A program made the translations under genes and the position numbers. The notes below the pieces were generated by a model that had not been told where the DNA came from, did not search any database, and was given only the letters and a program-made list of their open reading frames with translations. Shown here piece by piece: positions 1 to 8,698 of a stretch of DNA of 64,000 bases (the first letter of the stretch is position 1; every line of letters starts with the position of its first letter). Where the stretch lies: positions 9,834 to 73,833 of the forward strand of contig DAORIV010000003.1 of NCBI GenBank assembly GCA_035438705.1. The letters are read 5' to 3'. The stretch is from C7867-006 sp035438705 (GTDB taxonomy: Bacteria > Patescibacteriota > Minisyncoccia > Phycocordibacterales > DATDWN01).

Positions 1-1750
1 TTATTGTTACAGAATTTATGGTCGGCATATTCAATCCGAAATTGATATCAAAATGTTCCCAAGGACTATAATTGTTATTTGAGTTATAAGTAATACCGTG
101 AATATCATTATTGGTAACTGTTGTTGAATATGCGGGTTCAAAAACCATTACAAAATTTACTGTTCTTGAATTAGATGTGTTTGTGGTATTACAACTTATA
201 AGTCTTACATATTGATCTCCATATCCTGCCCAACCTCCAGCAGAAAGAATCGCTCCATAACCCCCACCTGTACAAGCCATTGGATTCTTGTGACCAGTAA
301 ATGCACTGACTGATGTCCAAGCAAACCAACCCTTATTTATTCCATTTCCATCTCTCAGTAGTGCGTATTGATATGTTATTTTTGAAGAACCTCCAGTGTC
401 TGCCCCAGTATGTGAAATTGTGTATTGAGTAGTTCCATTTGGAGTAACCATTGGTGAACTTATAGTCACATTATTTGTTGTTGGGGTTGTAACTCCAGTA
501 AATGTAACCCCTGCACTATAGTTTGCATTAAGCAGGCCTTCACAACGAATGCCAACACCACTAGCTGGACACAGAGGTGTCCAAACAAATGGACCTCCGG
601 TAGTATCGTGAACAGCGTCAATAGTTACATATGTATTGGTTGGAAGGGGTAGAGAACATGTTGCATTTCTACATGAACCTATGTATGTAAGTGGCTGTCC
701 TGCTCCAGTGCTTGAGTACCCCATTGCCGTTCCAGGTCCACTTGCGGTAAAAGTAAGTGTAGATATTGTTCCACCACAACTATTTACCGTACATGAATTA
801 CTACAAGCCCTAGGACATGAACCATTATTTACACCTGTGTCACATTGCTCTCCAGCTTCAACCACACCATTACCACAACTAGATGATGAGCATGAATTTA
901 CCGTACATGAATTACTACAAGCCCTAGGACATGAACCATTATTTACACCTGTGTCACATTGCTCTCCAGCATTTATAATATTATTACCGCAATTTACTGG
1001 AGGCGATACAATAGCGACATTTATTGGTTGTGAATTTACATTTTTTGTTCCATAACCACCATATCCAGTTGCTTGTAAATTAAAAGTTGCCGTACCGACT
1101 GCTGTACCGGTACATGTTGTACCGTTAGTATCACCTGCAACCGATGCTCCATCAGCTATATCACAGCTGACAGGACCACTATAGCTTAGCACTGAATCAC
1201 CTGTCCTTTCTGTTGCATTCCATGTTATATCAAACTGTCCACCTACTGCCATTGTTGAATTTGTAGTGTTAAATCCATTTATGGAAACTTCTCTACCATT
1301 CATATTAAAATTCACACTTGCATCTGCGTCATTTACATAAACATCAGCACTGACATAATTAAAATTATTTGATGTAGCCCCAATACTTACAGTATTATTT
1401 GGTATACTCCCACTTGCATCACCTATATTTCCGGCTCCATTTGCATCAACAACATTCCAACAAGAACCTGTCCACATACCTCCACCGCTGTTTATACAGA
1501 CACTGATACCATACTTTCCCCCAGATGGACCTAGTGCTCCGTGTCCATCATATGTACCAGAAATATCTACCGAATATACTTGTTTCTCTGTTCCAAAAGG
1601 TGGTGTGTTTATTACTGAAGATGCACTACTTCCATGCCTTGATATTGAAACTGTTTGAGAATATGAACCAGTAGATCCATTAACCACTGATTGTGTGAAA
1701 AAAAATGTTATAACTATTATTAATACTTTAATAAAATTAATTTTTTTCAT
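1..1750 (-). CDS. Secreted cysteine-repeat surface protein (C-terminus cut by window edge)
   Basis: I read an uninterrupted frame from an ATG at 1750 to base 1 (about 583 codons); the protein continues outside the window. It begins with a basic N-terminus and a hydrophobic stretch (residues about 5-20) that should be a signal peptide or anchor. The rest is rich in Gly, Ser, Thr and Asn, typical of extracellular beta-sandwich domains. Around residues 256-325 are two Cys-rich units of the type CGNGVVEAGEQCD, followed by a C-x3-C-x3-C pattern, resembling the DUF4215/myxococcal cysteine-rich repeat family. The units are encoded by a 75-bp exact DNA repeat. The gene starts 4 nt after the stop of the upstream membrane protein, so the two are probably co-transcribed. 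A surface or adhesin role is inference; no catalytic motif is visible. Confidence 0.75.
   Translation of the reverse strand, partial: MKKINFIKVLIIVITFFFTQSVVNGSTGSYSQTVSISRHGSSASSVINTPPFGTEKQVYSVDISGTYDGHGALGPSGGKYGISVCINSGGGMWTGSCWNVVDANGAGNIGDASGSIPNNTVSIGATSNNFNYVSADVYVNDADASVNFNMNGREVSINGFNTTNSTMAVGGQFDITWNATERTGDSVLSYSGPVSCDIADGASVAGDTNGTTCTGTAVGTATFNLQATGYGGYGTKNVNSQPINVAIVSPPVNCGNNIINAGEQCDTGVNNGSCPRACSNSCTVNSCSSSSCGNGVVEAGEQCDTGVNNGSCPRACSNSCTVNSCGGTISTLTFTASGPGTAMGYSSTGAGQPLTYIGSCRNATCSLPLPTNTYVTIDAVHDTTGGPFVWTPLCPASGVGIRCEGLLNANYSAGVTFTGVTTPTTNNVTISSPMVTPNGTTQYTISHTGADTGGSSKITYQYALLRDGNGINKGWFAWTSVSAFTGHKNPMACTGGGYGAILSAGGWAGYGDQYVRLISCNTTNTSNSRTVNFVMVFEPAYSTTVTNNDIHGITYNSNNNYSPWEHFDINFGLNMPTINSVTI
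782..970. repeat. 75-bp exact tandem-type repeat inside the surface protein gene
   Basis: Bases 782-856 and 896-970 are identical over 75 bp at a 114-bp offset. They encode the C-terminal part of each Cys-rich unit in frame. Identity at the DNA level, not just the protein level, points to recent duplication or gene conversion. Confidence 0.85.
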
Positions 1751-1754
1751 ATTA

Positions 1755-2189
1755 TTAATATTCAGGGCCTATATATACAACTTCTAAAGCCTTACTCTGA
1801 ACCCTTCCTAAAAAATTTTTAATTAGAATTGTCTCTACCCCAATAGATATATTCTGTGAATCTTTTTTTAGTGTTTCAAAATCTACTTCCTGGGTTTTCT
1901 TTGGTAAATCCTCAACAACAAACATTTCACCATTTTTTGGCAATACAAAAGAATTCTTGGTAATTTTGGTATCTTGATCCACTTCTATACCATACTCATA
2001 CTGTGGCTTGCCTTTTTTTAATTCATCTTCAAAAGCTCCCAATATCAAGATTGAATTATCCCCCACCGAAACAACTGAACCCGAAAATTTAATAATCTTT
2101 CCACTATCTACTAACCCAGCAATTAAATAAAAAAATACAAATAATATTAATAGAAACAAAATAGAAATAATTTTTTTCATACTAGACAT
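1755..2189 (-). CDS. Small membrane-anchored protein of unknown function
   Basis: A 144-residue protein with one N-terminal hydrophobic helix (residues about 5-27) and a soluble, mainly polar domain predicted to face outward. Two in-frame starts (MSS and MKK, three codons apart) are possible. The domain contains repeated short beta-like stretches such as FSGSVVSVGDNSILILG, suggesting a small beta-barrel, but I recognise no family. It lies 4 nt upstream of the Cys-repeat surface protein in the same direction and is separated from the next upstream gene by a terminator, so the pair probably forms a two-gene unit. A role in handling or exporting the surface protein is speculation. Confidence 0.7.
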   Translation of the reverse strand: MSSMKKIISILFLLILFVFFYLIAGLVDSGKIIKFSGSVVSVGDNSILILGAFEDELKKGKPQYEYGIEVDQDTKITKNSFVLPKNGEMFVVEDLPKKTQEVDFETLKKDSQNISIGVETILIKNFLGRVQSKALEVVYIGPEY

Positions 2190-2242
2190 TGTAGAATAAA
2201 TATTCTTAATGTATATTTTAGTTTATTTAGAAAAATTGTAAA

Positions 2243-2284
2243 CGAAAAAAGGTGGACAACTAGCATATAGCTGTTGCCCACCTT
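2243..2284 (-). terminator. Rho-independent terminator after the lipoprotein gene
   Basis: On the minus strand a GGTGGGCAAC / GTTGTCCACC stem of 10 bp, with one G-U pair and a 12-nt loop, is followed by six T residues. It closes the GC-richer gene at 2302-2874. Confidence 0.85.
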
Positions 2285-2301
2285 TCCCATTAGCTTGTTC
2301 A

Positions 2302-2874
2302 CTACTGTGAGTAGCCGACTTCGAAGGAGTGATGTGCCCACAGGACACCCTCACCAGTAGAGGATGTTCTCATCTCGACCAGGATGTACTTAAATGGGGG
2401 TACCATCATGAACATCCTTCCATCACCGAAGAAATAATCCTTGTCTGGAATGTCGATATAACCATTCCCGAACTCAGGACCACTCTTTGACGTGCCATCA
2501 CTTGATGGATAAATCGAGTAGTTCACACTATTCCCAGTGCGAAGATTGAGATTGTCCATCCGAATACGAATCATCGGAGAAAAACGGACGGTCCCATTCT
2601 GAACGACACCAGCTGAAGGACTGAGACTCACGAGCTCCACCACAGCGATGAAATCACGTGACGGATCGTGATCCATCTTGGGACGAATCGCTCCAGTTGG
2701 AACAGTGAGAGCACCAGAAGGTGGCGGGGTGTTCGAGATGCAGCTGGGCGAGGTCATGAGAACACCCTCGCAGTATTGCTTAGAGGTGGAATCGAGACCA
2801 CCCTCAGCACAACCGATCGTGGTTGTGATACCCGCAAGGGCAAGAGCGACGAAAGCCGAACGAAACGACGACAT
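2302..2874 (-). CDS. Putative lipoprotein, GC-rich, unknown function
   Basis: A 190-residue protein with an N-terminal hydrophobic segment (residues 5-21) ending at Cys22 in a lipobox-like TIGC, so probably a secreted, lipidated protein. The mature part has no motif I recognise; it is Pro- and Ser-rich at first and then predicted mostly beta. The coding sequence is visibly GC-richer than its neighbours, with codons such as CTC, ACG and CGA that are rare around it. Unlike most genes in this window it has a long leader with a strong Shine-Dalgarno (GGGAGG, 4 nt before ATG), a near-consensus promoter and a dedicated terminator. Together these suggest acquisition from another source as a stand-alone unit. 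Confidence 0.65.
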   Translation of the reverse strand: MSSFRSAFVALALAGITTTIGCAEGGLDSTSKQYCEGVLMTSPSCISNTPPPSGALTVPTGAIRPKMDHDPSRDFIAVVELVSLSPSAGVVQNGTVRFSPMIRIRMDNLNLRTGNSVNYSIYPSSDGTSKSGPEFGNGYIDIPDKDYFFGDGRMFMMVPPFKYILVEMRTSSTGEGVLWAHHSFEVGYSQ

Positions 2875-2951
2875 GGTGCCTCCCTTTGCCCTTATGGGCC
2901 GATGGTGGTTTGTGTGACAGAACTTGTGAACAAGTGCAGATCTAAATTAAG

Positions 2952-2979
2952 AATATACTAATATAAACAAAAATGTCAA
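2952..2979 (-). promoter_or_regulatory. Promoter of the lipoprotein gene
   Basis: Minus-strand TTGACA (2974-2979), a 16-nt spacer and TATATT (2952-2957). The transcript would have a leader of about 70 nt containing a short CTTGT/ACAAG hairpin and a GGGAGG ribosome binding site. Confidence 0.7.
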
Positions 2980-2996
2980 GTAGCCTTATCCACACC

Positions 2997-4364
2997 CTAT
3001 ATACCACTTCTAGAAAGTAATGATTTCACAGTCTTTAGAGCAATTTTAATATCTAACCAGAATGAACGATTTTTAATATAGTAAATATCGTATGTAAGTT
3101 TTTCTTTGGTAAGATTTACCTCTGGACCATGGTGGGGATGTAATTCCTGATGAGTTTGAGCCCAACCAGAAAGCCCGGGTTTGATTAAGTGTCTAATGTT
3201 GTAGTAAGGAATCTCTTTATCATATATTGCAACACCTGTTGGAAGTTCTGGTCTTGGGCCAATAAGTGAAATGTCTCCTGCTAAAACATTCCAAAGTTGT
3301 GGGAGCTCATCTATACGAGTTTTTCTTAAAAAATTTCCAACACGAGTAACTTTGTTTTCCTTACTTGAATTCAAATCAACTTCATTTCTACTCATTGATC
3401 TAAATTTATACAACTTAATACTCTTTCCATCCTTTCCTACCCTATCCTGAGAAATAAATATCCTACCTCCATCATCTACTTTTATTGCAACATATACAAA
3501 AGGATAGAAAACCAAAGATAACAAACCTAACACCATAGAAACAGAAATATCCATTAGTCTTTTTAGAAAATCATAGGTGTAATTCGGAGAAATGGATATG
3601 TTTTCTAAAAACCAACTATATGTAACCAAAGAAAGAGGTATCCGATCAAAGATATCTTCATAGATTTTGTGTGAATCAATAAATTTTACTTTCGAGAAAA
3701 TTAGGTTGTATAAGTGCGGCAAAAGTGGAGCGACTTTTTCATTTGAAAAATCTATAGCAACTATTTTTATATCATTGGAATATACTGGAGTTATAATGTC
3801 CTCTAGTACATTTATTGATTCCATGTCATGCACATCAATAGATGACACAAAATTCAAATCATATCTGTTATTTCCATTTACCTCCAGAAGCAACTCTTTC
3901 ATTTCATCTCCAGTACCAATAAGAAATGCAGGTTGTTTGTCTTTAGAGCTAATCAAGTTTTTACCATACAATCTCCAGAACAAAATACCCCCGAAAGAAA
4001 TAATCAAATAGATGAACAATATTGTTTTCGGAGTAATGCGAAAAGTAGTAAAAGAATAAAAGAAAACAATCGCAATTACACTGTTTACCAACTGTGCATT
4101 GAATATAACACTAGGGAGTTTACTTTTCAGTATTAGAGTATGTTTTTCATAAAGTCCAGCTATAAAATACACCAAAACCCAAACAGCAAATAGTATTGAA
4201 AAAGGAATTATGTGTACTGTGAATCTTTCTAATGTTGGGACTTCGGCAAATCTAATATACAAAGAAAACCACAAAGAAAAAACAAAGAAAAATACATCTC
4301 CGAAAAACAAGATTACGGCTTCTTTCTTTGGAAGTATGCTCATAAAATTATGTATTGAAAACAA
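2997..4364 (-). CDS. Polyprenyl-phosphate sugar-1-phosphate transferase (WcaJ/EpsE type)
   Basis: A 455-residue membrane enzyme expected to transfer a hexose-1-phosphate from a nucleotide sugar to undecaprenyl phosphate, the first step of a surface polysaccharide or glycan. The N-terminus has about four membrane helices (residues about 15-120), then a nucleotide-binding-like cytosolic region, another membrane helix near 275-295, and a C-terminal bacterial sugar transferase domain with the family signatures ISQDRVGKDG, YKFRSM, DELPQLWNVL, GPRPELP and KPGLSGWAQ. Length fits the long polyisoprenylphosphate hexose-1-phosphotransferase family. An internal start at MSILPKK (residue 8) is possible. 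It is divergently arranged with a GT4 glycosyltransferase 36 nt away, which may act on the same glycan. The sugar specificity cannot be read. Confidence 0.9.
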   Translation of the reverse strand: MFSIHNFMSILPKKEAVILFFGDVFFFVFSLWFSLYIRFAEVPTLERFTVHIIPFSILFAVWVLVYFIAGLYEKHTLILKSKLPSVIFNAQLVNSVIAIVFFYSFTTFRITPKTILFIYLIISFGGILFWRLYGKNLISSKDKQPAFLIGTGDEMKELLLEVNGNNRYDLNFVSSIDVHDMESINVLEDIITPVYSNDIKIVAIDFSNEKVAPLLPHLYNLIFSKVKFIDSHKIYEDIFDRIPLSLVTYSWFLENISISPNYTYDFLKRLMDISVSMVLGLLSLVFYPFVYVAIKVDDGGRIFISQDRVGKDGKSIKLYKFRSMSRNEVDLNSSKENKVTRVGNFLRKTRIDELPQLWNVLAGDISLIGPRPELPTGVAIYDKEIPYYNIRHLIKPGLSGWAQTHQELHPHHGPEVNLTKEKLTYDIYYIKNRSFWLDIKIALKTVKSLLSRSGI

Positions 4365-4400
4365 TATTATGCTAAAATTAATTAATAAGCAAATACTCTA

Positions 4401-5537
4401 ATGAAAACAAAAATTTGTTTTTTGATAACCAAGGGCACATGGGGAGGAGCCCAAAGATATGTATACAACCTTGCAGTGAATTTGCCTTCAAATAAATATG
4501 ATGTTTTGGTAATTACAGGTTCCGGAGAAATACTAAGAGATAAATTGAGAGAAAAAGGAGTAAGGGCTTTTGAAATTAATAACCTAAAAAGAGACGTATC
4601 TCTACTATCCGAAATTAAAAGCTTTATAAAAATACTAAAAATACTTCACAATGAAAAACCCGATGTTCTTCATTTAAATAGTCCTAAAGCTAGTGGATTA
4701 GGATCATTAGCTGGAAAACTATTAGGGGTAAAAAAGATTATACAAACGGTACATGGATGGTCATTTAATGAAGACAGGAACATATTTTCTAAATCTTTAA
4801 TCTACATTTTTTCAAACATTACTACTATTCTATGTGATAAGACTATTGTCATAGCCAAAAAAGAAAAAAATCAGGCTCTTAAGATGCCGTTTGTGAACGA
4901 TGAAAAGATTGTTCTTATAAGAAACGGGGTAGAAAAATTAGATTACATAAATAAAACTATCGTTAGAGAAGCATTGATAAATAGAACAGATGGAAAAGTA
5001 AGAGAACATATAAACAGTAAAACACTATGGATTGGAACCGTATCCGAACTTCATAATAATAAAGGGTTAGAATATATGATAAACTCACTTTCAAAAATAA
5101 AAAGTAATTTTGTATTTTTTATAATAGGTGAAGGTGAAGAAAGAAAAAAATTACACAAACTCATTAGACAAAAAGGCTTGGAAAACAAAGTTTTCCTCGT
5201 TGGCTTTATTGATATAGCAAATCTCTATCTAAAGGCATTCGATATTTTTACTCTGACCTCCAAAAAAGAAGGTCTCCCATATGCTGTACTAGAGGCTGGT
5301 GGTGCTGGAGTTTGTGTGTTGGCAAGTAATGTTGGAGGTATACCAGATATTATTGATCACAACAGGAACGGTTTATTAGTAAGTGTTGGGAATGAAAAAG
5401 AAATCCAAAAAAATATTGAATTTCTAGAAACAAATACCCACAGAAGAGCTGAACTTGGTAAAAATCTAAAACAGAAAATTGATAAAGAATTTAGCATAGA
5501 TCAAATGCTTAAAAAAACCTTCTTACTTTACAAATAG
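4401..5537 (+). CDS. Glycosyltransferase family 4 (GT-B fold)
   Basis: A 378-residue GT-B glycosyltransferase. The N-terminal Rossmann domain opens with KICFLITKGTWGGAQRYV, including the GGAQ loop typical of GT4 acceptor domains. The C-terminal donor domain has GTVSELHNNKGLEYMI and the E-x7-E element around KKEGLPYAVLEAGGAG, followed by SNVGGIPDII. It probably adds a sugar from a nucleotide donor to a lipid-linked or cell-surface acceptor at the inner face of the membrane. It is divergent from the sugar-phosphate transferase at 2997-4364 and converges with rodA. Donor and acceptor are not predictable. Confidence 0.88.
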   Translation: MKTKICFLITKGTWGGAQRYVYNLAVNLPSNKYDVLVITGSGEILRDKLREKGVRAFEINNLKRDVSLLSEIKSFIKILKILHNEKPDVLHLNSPKASGLGSLAGKLLGVKKIIQTVHGWSFNEDRNIFSKSLIYIFSNITTILCDKTIVIAKKEKNQALKMPFVNDEKIVLIRNGVEKLDYINKTIVREALINRTDGKVREHINSKTLWIGTVSELHNNKGLEYMINSLSKIKSNFVFFIIGEGEERKKLHKLIRQKGLENKVFLVGFIDIANLYLKAFDIFTLTSKKEGLPYAVLEAGGAGVCVLASNVGGIPDIIDHNRNGLLVSVGNEKEIQKNIEFLETNTHRRAELGKNLKQKIDKEFSIDQMLKKTFLLYK

Positions 5538-5612
5538 GTTCTCAGATATTTCTTAGAATTTTCTTTATTTCCACATCCTTTCAGCGCAGAAATCGTACAA
5601 AAATACCAGAAA

Positions 5613-6746
5613 TTATTGAACGCCAACCAGTTCGTTGGAAACAGTGTCTTTATGCACACTCCGAGAATTTTTTCGTAGACCCATTAGTATTCCTAAACCA
5701 AAAAATTCAGCTAGCAAATGACTGCCTCCGTAACTCATAAATGGCAAAGTGTTTCCAGTAACTGGCAAAAGTCCAATATTCATTCCTATGTGAATTATCG
5801 AATGAACCAAAAATAATATAACCAATCCTAAACCAAATAATATCTCAAAATTACTCCCCCCTTGAAATGAAATTTTAAGCATTCTCCAAAAAACTATCCC
5901 ATACAAAACCAAAAGCAATGTGACCCCGAAAAACCCCCATTCTTCAGCAAATGCTGCGAATATAAAATCTGTCTGATACTCTGGCAAAAACTGAAGTTTG
6001 GACTGTGTTCCATAACCAATTCCCTTTCCAAAAAACTGCCCAGAACCTACTGCAATCGTAGATTGATAAGCATTATAGCCTGTACCTCTTATGTCTGTTA
6101 GTGGGTTGAGAAAAGTCATTATTCTTGCCTTTTGATAGGGTTTAAATGCAAACAACCATAAACCACTAAATGCCAAAGCTCCTAATAGAAATACTGCTAG
6201 TAAATGCTTTTTGGATATCCCAGAAACCAGAACCATACCCAACCAAACACAAAATATAATTATTGCTGAACCGAAATCAGGTTGTAATAGAACCAGCAGA
6301 AAAATAGTAAATACATATGCGCCAGACACCAGTATGTGTCTAATGTTTGCTATTTCAATATGTCTTCTGGAAAAATATTTCGCTAGTAAAAGTATGATAA
6401 CAATTTTAACAGGATCAACAGGTTGAAATGAGAAAGCACCAAAATCAAACCAACTTTGAGCTCCCTTTGTGACCGTTCCTAGAATAAAAAGTAAAAATAA
6501 TAATCCAGTAGAAATTAAAAAAAGTGTTACTATTACCCTACTATTTTTAAGAAAACTCCAATCAAACGTACTTGAAACAAAAAACACTAAACTTGAGACA
6601 AGTATCCATATTATCTGCCTATCAAAAAAACTACTTTGTCCTGAAAATGAATTCATGGTAAAAAGTCCCGCCAAGCATATACAAAGCACACTAATATATA
6701 GAACCCAATCAACATCCTTAAAGATATTACGAATTAAATTTATCAT
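5613..6746 (-). CDS. rodA: RodA-like SEDS peptidoglycan glycosyltransferase
   Basis: A 377-residue multi-pass protein of the SEDS family (FtsW/RodA/SpoVE), which polymerises lipid II during cell-wall elongation together with a class B PBP. Ten or so hydrophobic segments are visible. Diagnostic stretches are FGSAIIIFCVWLGM, GTGYNAYQSTIAVGSG, FLPEYQTDFIFAAFAEE with the essential Asp, and near the C-terminus GLLPVTGNTLPFMSYGGSHL. The spacing and the GKGIGYGTQSKLQFLPE stretch favour RodA over FtsW. Upstream on the minus strand is a TACAAT box about 10 nt before the start codon, suggesting a very short leader. No PBP gene is adjacent. Confidence 0.92.
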   Translation of the reverse strand: MINLIRNIFKDVDWVLYISVLCICLAGLFTMNSFSGQSSFFDRQIIWILVSSLVFFVSSTFDWSFLKNSRVIVTLFLISTGLLFLLFILGTVTKGAQSWFDFGAFSFQPVDPVKIVIILLLAKYFSRRHIEIANIRHILVSGAYVFTIFLLVLLQPDFGSAIIIFCVWLGMVLVSGISKKHLLAVFLLGALAFSGLWLFAFKPYQKARIMTFLNPLTDIRGTGYNAYQSTIAVGSGQFFGKGIGYGTQSKLQFLPEYQTDFIFAAFAEEWGFFGVTLLLVLYGIVFWRMLKISFQGGSNFEILFGLGLVILFLVHSIIHIGMNIGLLPVTGNTLPFMSYGGSHLLAEFFGLGILMGLRKNSRSVHKDTVSNELVGVQ

Positions 6747-6788
6747 TTATTTATAAATTGTAGATACACATACCAGCCGAAACAGAAG

Positions 6789-8141
6789 CTACTTATAAAT
6801 TACATTTATAACATTAGGTTTTTTCTGGCACAAATTAGATGCAATGTTTGCATAAACCGTTGAAAGAGTCTCTTTTGTTGGTGATAGAAAATAATAACTA
6901 TCTTTCGTAGAAATAGACTTTAGAAAACCGTCACTGACATTTTTACCCAAACCAACAGTGTATATCTCAATGTTTGAATTTTTTATAGTTTCTGCTGTCT
7001 GTTGTGCAGAAAGCGTTGGAAAATCAGGATTATTTGGGTCCACTGGCAAAGTAGGTAATCCATCTGTTAAAAATATTATTGCTTTCTTTGATGATGATCT
7101 TGCAACTCCTGAGGTCAATTCAGTTAGTGCATCCTGTAAACCAGCATGGATATTAGTATTTTCTTGTGTAGTCGTACTCAAAGATAAATTCTCTATAGAC
7201 GTAATTACACTCTGTTTATCTAAAGATAAGTTATTTTCTATCTTAGATAAATTTCCAAAAGTAACTATAGAAACCTGATCATCTGTTTTTAGATTCTTAA
7301 CAAAATTCTTTGCAGTATTTACCACGGTAGTGAATGGTTCTGGTGGAAACAGTCCTTCACTTCTCATGCTTCCTGACCTGTCTAATGCTAATACAACATC
7401 TAATGGAGCAGTGCAAGATTCCACACCAAGGTCAAATGGTTTAGGCCATGTAAAAACAAAATCCTGTGTACTTTTTCTTATTAGATTTTCAACAAAGGAT
7501 CTACTTGCTGCCACCACATTCTGATTGCCATCCAAAACAAAAACTGCTAATTCTATTTCTTTAATATTGGTTGAGGAGTTATTGGTTATAGTTCCAGAAA
7601 TTCTTGGAATTGTGCTAGTAGATATTAAAGTACCATATTTTAGAGTTACATCAGGTTCAGGCTCAGTATCCTTTAGCCAAGATGAAAACGCTGTAAAATC
7701 CATATCTACACTTTTTGGCTTACTACCTTTCAACACTAAACCATTTTCAAAAACCGCGAATTTTTTTCCTTTTGGAATACTTGTTTGCCCTTCTTTGACA
7801 GTTATCAGCTTGTTACTTTCATCGTATATTTTGAATTCATAATTAGCTCTTTCATTTCGAGAATTAATATTTGGATTTTCTACATAAGAAACTAAAGTAT
7901 ACACATCACCTGAAACATTAAATATTTTGGACCACAAAACAATTGGTTCCAATGTCTCAGCACTACAAAGATTTACACAACCGCCCCCACAGTCAACACC
8001 TGTTTCATCTCCATTTTTCAAACCATCCATACAAGTAGGAGCTTTATAAAAAACCTTATAGAAAATAGTTAAACTTATAATTAATAATATAAGAACAAAA
8101 GTTCCTCCATATATTAGTCTTCCTCTAGATGCCCATGACAT
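6789..8141 (-). CDS. Membrane-anchored von Willebrand factor A domain protein
   Basis: A 450-residue protein with one N-terminal membrane helix (residues about 10-30) and an outward-facing body. Residues about 36-60 carry a Cys-rich motif of the form CMDGLKNGDETGVDCGGGC. A beta-sandwich-like middle region follows, then a vWA domain from about residue 245. The metal-ion-dependent adhesion site is intact: DRSGSM, a downstream Thr region and FLTDGLP. vWA domains of this kind mediate protein binding. The start is supported by a TATAAT box ending exactly 6 nt before ATG (8148-8153), so the mRNA is probably leaderless. It lies just beyond the rRNA terminator. Surface adhesion or envelope assembly is the likely role; the partner is unknown. 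Confidence 0.85.
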   Translation of the reverse strand: MSWASRGRLIYGGTFVLILLIISLTIFYKVFYKAPTCMDGLKNGDETGVDCGGGCVNLCSAETLEPIVLWSKIFNVSGDVYTLVSYVENPNINSRNERANYEFKIYDESNKLITVKEGQTSIPKGKKFAVFENGLVLKGSKPKSVDMDFTAFSSWLKDTEPEPDVTLKYGTLISTSTIPRISGTITNNSSTNIKEIELAVFVLDGNQNVVAASRSFVENLIRKSTQDFVFTWPKPFDLGVESCTAPLDVVLALDRSGSMRSEGLFPPEPFTTVVNTAKNFVKNLKTDDQVSIVTFGNLSKIENNLSLDKQSVITSIENLSLSTTTQENTNIHAGLQDALTELTSGVARSSSKKAIIFLTDGLPTLPVDPNNPDFPTLSAQQTAETIKNSNIEIYTVGLGKNVSDGFLKSISTKDSYYFLSPTKETLSTVYANIASNLCQKKPNVINVIYK

Positions 8142-8147
8142 AACAAC

Positions 8148-8153
8148 ATTATA
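8148..8153 (-). promoter_or_regulatory. -10 box of a probable leaderless promoter (vWA gene)
   Basis: TATAAT on the minus strand, 6 nt before the ATG at 8141. A start about 7 nt downstream of the box would put the first transcribed base at the start codon. Confidence 0.65.
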
Positions 8154-8190
8154 CAGGGATTAGTTGTTAGTTTCTAGTTATTTTAAAAAT

Positions 8191-8214
8191 AAAAAACACC
8201 TTTCGGTGTTTTTT
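8191..8214 (-). terminator. Terminator of the 23S-5S rRNA unit
   Basis: AAAACACC / GGTGTTTT hairpin with a short loop followed by a T-rich run on the minus strand, 17 nt after the 5S 3' end. Confidence 0.8.
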
Positions 8215-8230
8215 GTTTTTAAAAACTTAG

Positions 8231-8338
8231 TTCTGGCGCCTAGCTACTCTCCCACATAGTAGTACCATCGCCTCAACAGAGCTTAACTGCCGTGTTCGGA
8301 ATGAGAACGGGTGTGACCTCTGCGATAAAGCACCAAAA
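8231..8338 (-). rRNA. rrf: 5S ribosomal RNA
   Basis: The minus strand contains the conserved 5S segments CCCGTTCTCATTCCGAACAC and GGAGAGTAGCTAGGCGCC. I set the ends by the terminal helix: TTTTGGTGC at the 5' end pairs with GCGCCAGAA at the 3' end. It follows the 23S gene by about 65 nt that includes a CATGG/CCATG hairpin. Confidence 0.93.
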
Positions 8339-8698
8339 CTAAATTTTCAAAGTAAAACTTCATGGCTTCATACCATGTAACAGAACAAAGTAGTGATTGT
8401 TAAATTTCCTAATAGAAATCGGCTAATTAGTACACCTCGGCTACACATATTGCTATGCTTCCACCTAGTGCCTATCACGTGATCATCTCTCACGGGCCTC
8501 AAACGATTCCTAATCTTGAAGTTGGTTTCACTCTTAGATGCTTTCAGAGTTTATCCATTCCCGACTTAGCTACTCTGCGGTGCCCTTGGCAGGACAGCAG
8601 ACACACCAGAGGTCAGTTCACCCCGGTCCTCTCGTACTAGGGGCAAATCTTCTCAAGAATCAACGCCCACAGTAGATAGGAGACCAACCTGTCTCACG

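Noticed and set aside
782..970. Direct repeats considered as a CRISPR array
   Set aside because: Only two copies, in frame within a coding sequence and encoding a Cys-rich motif; no cas genes are present in the window.
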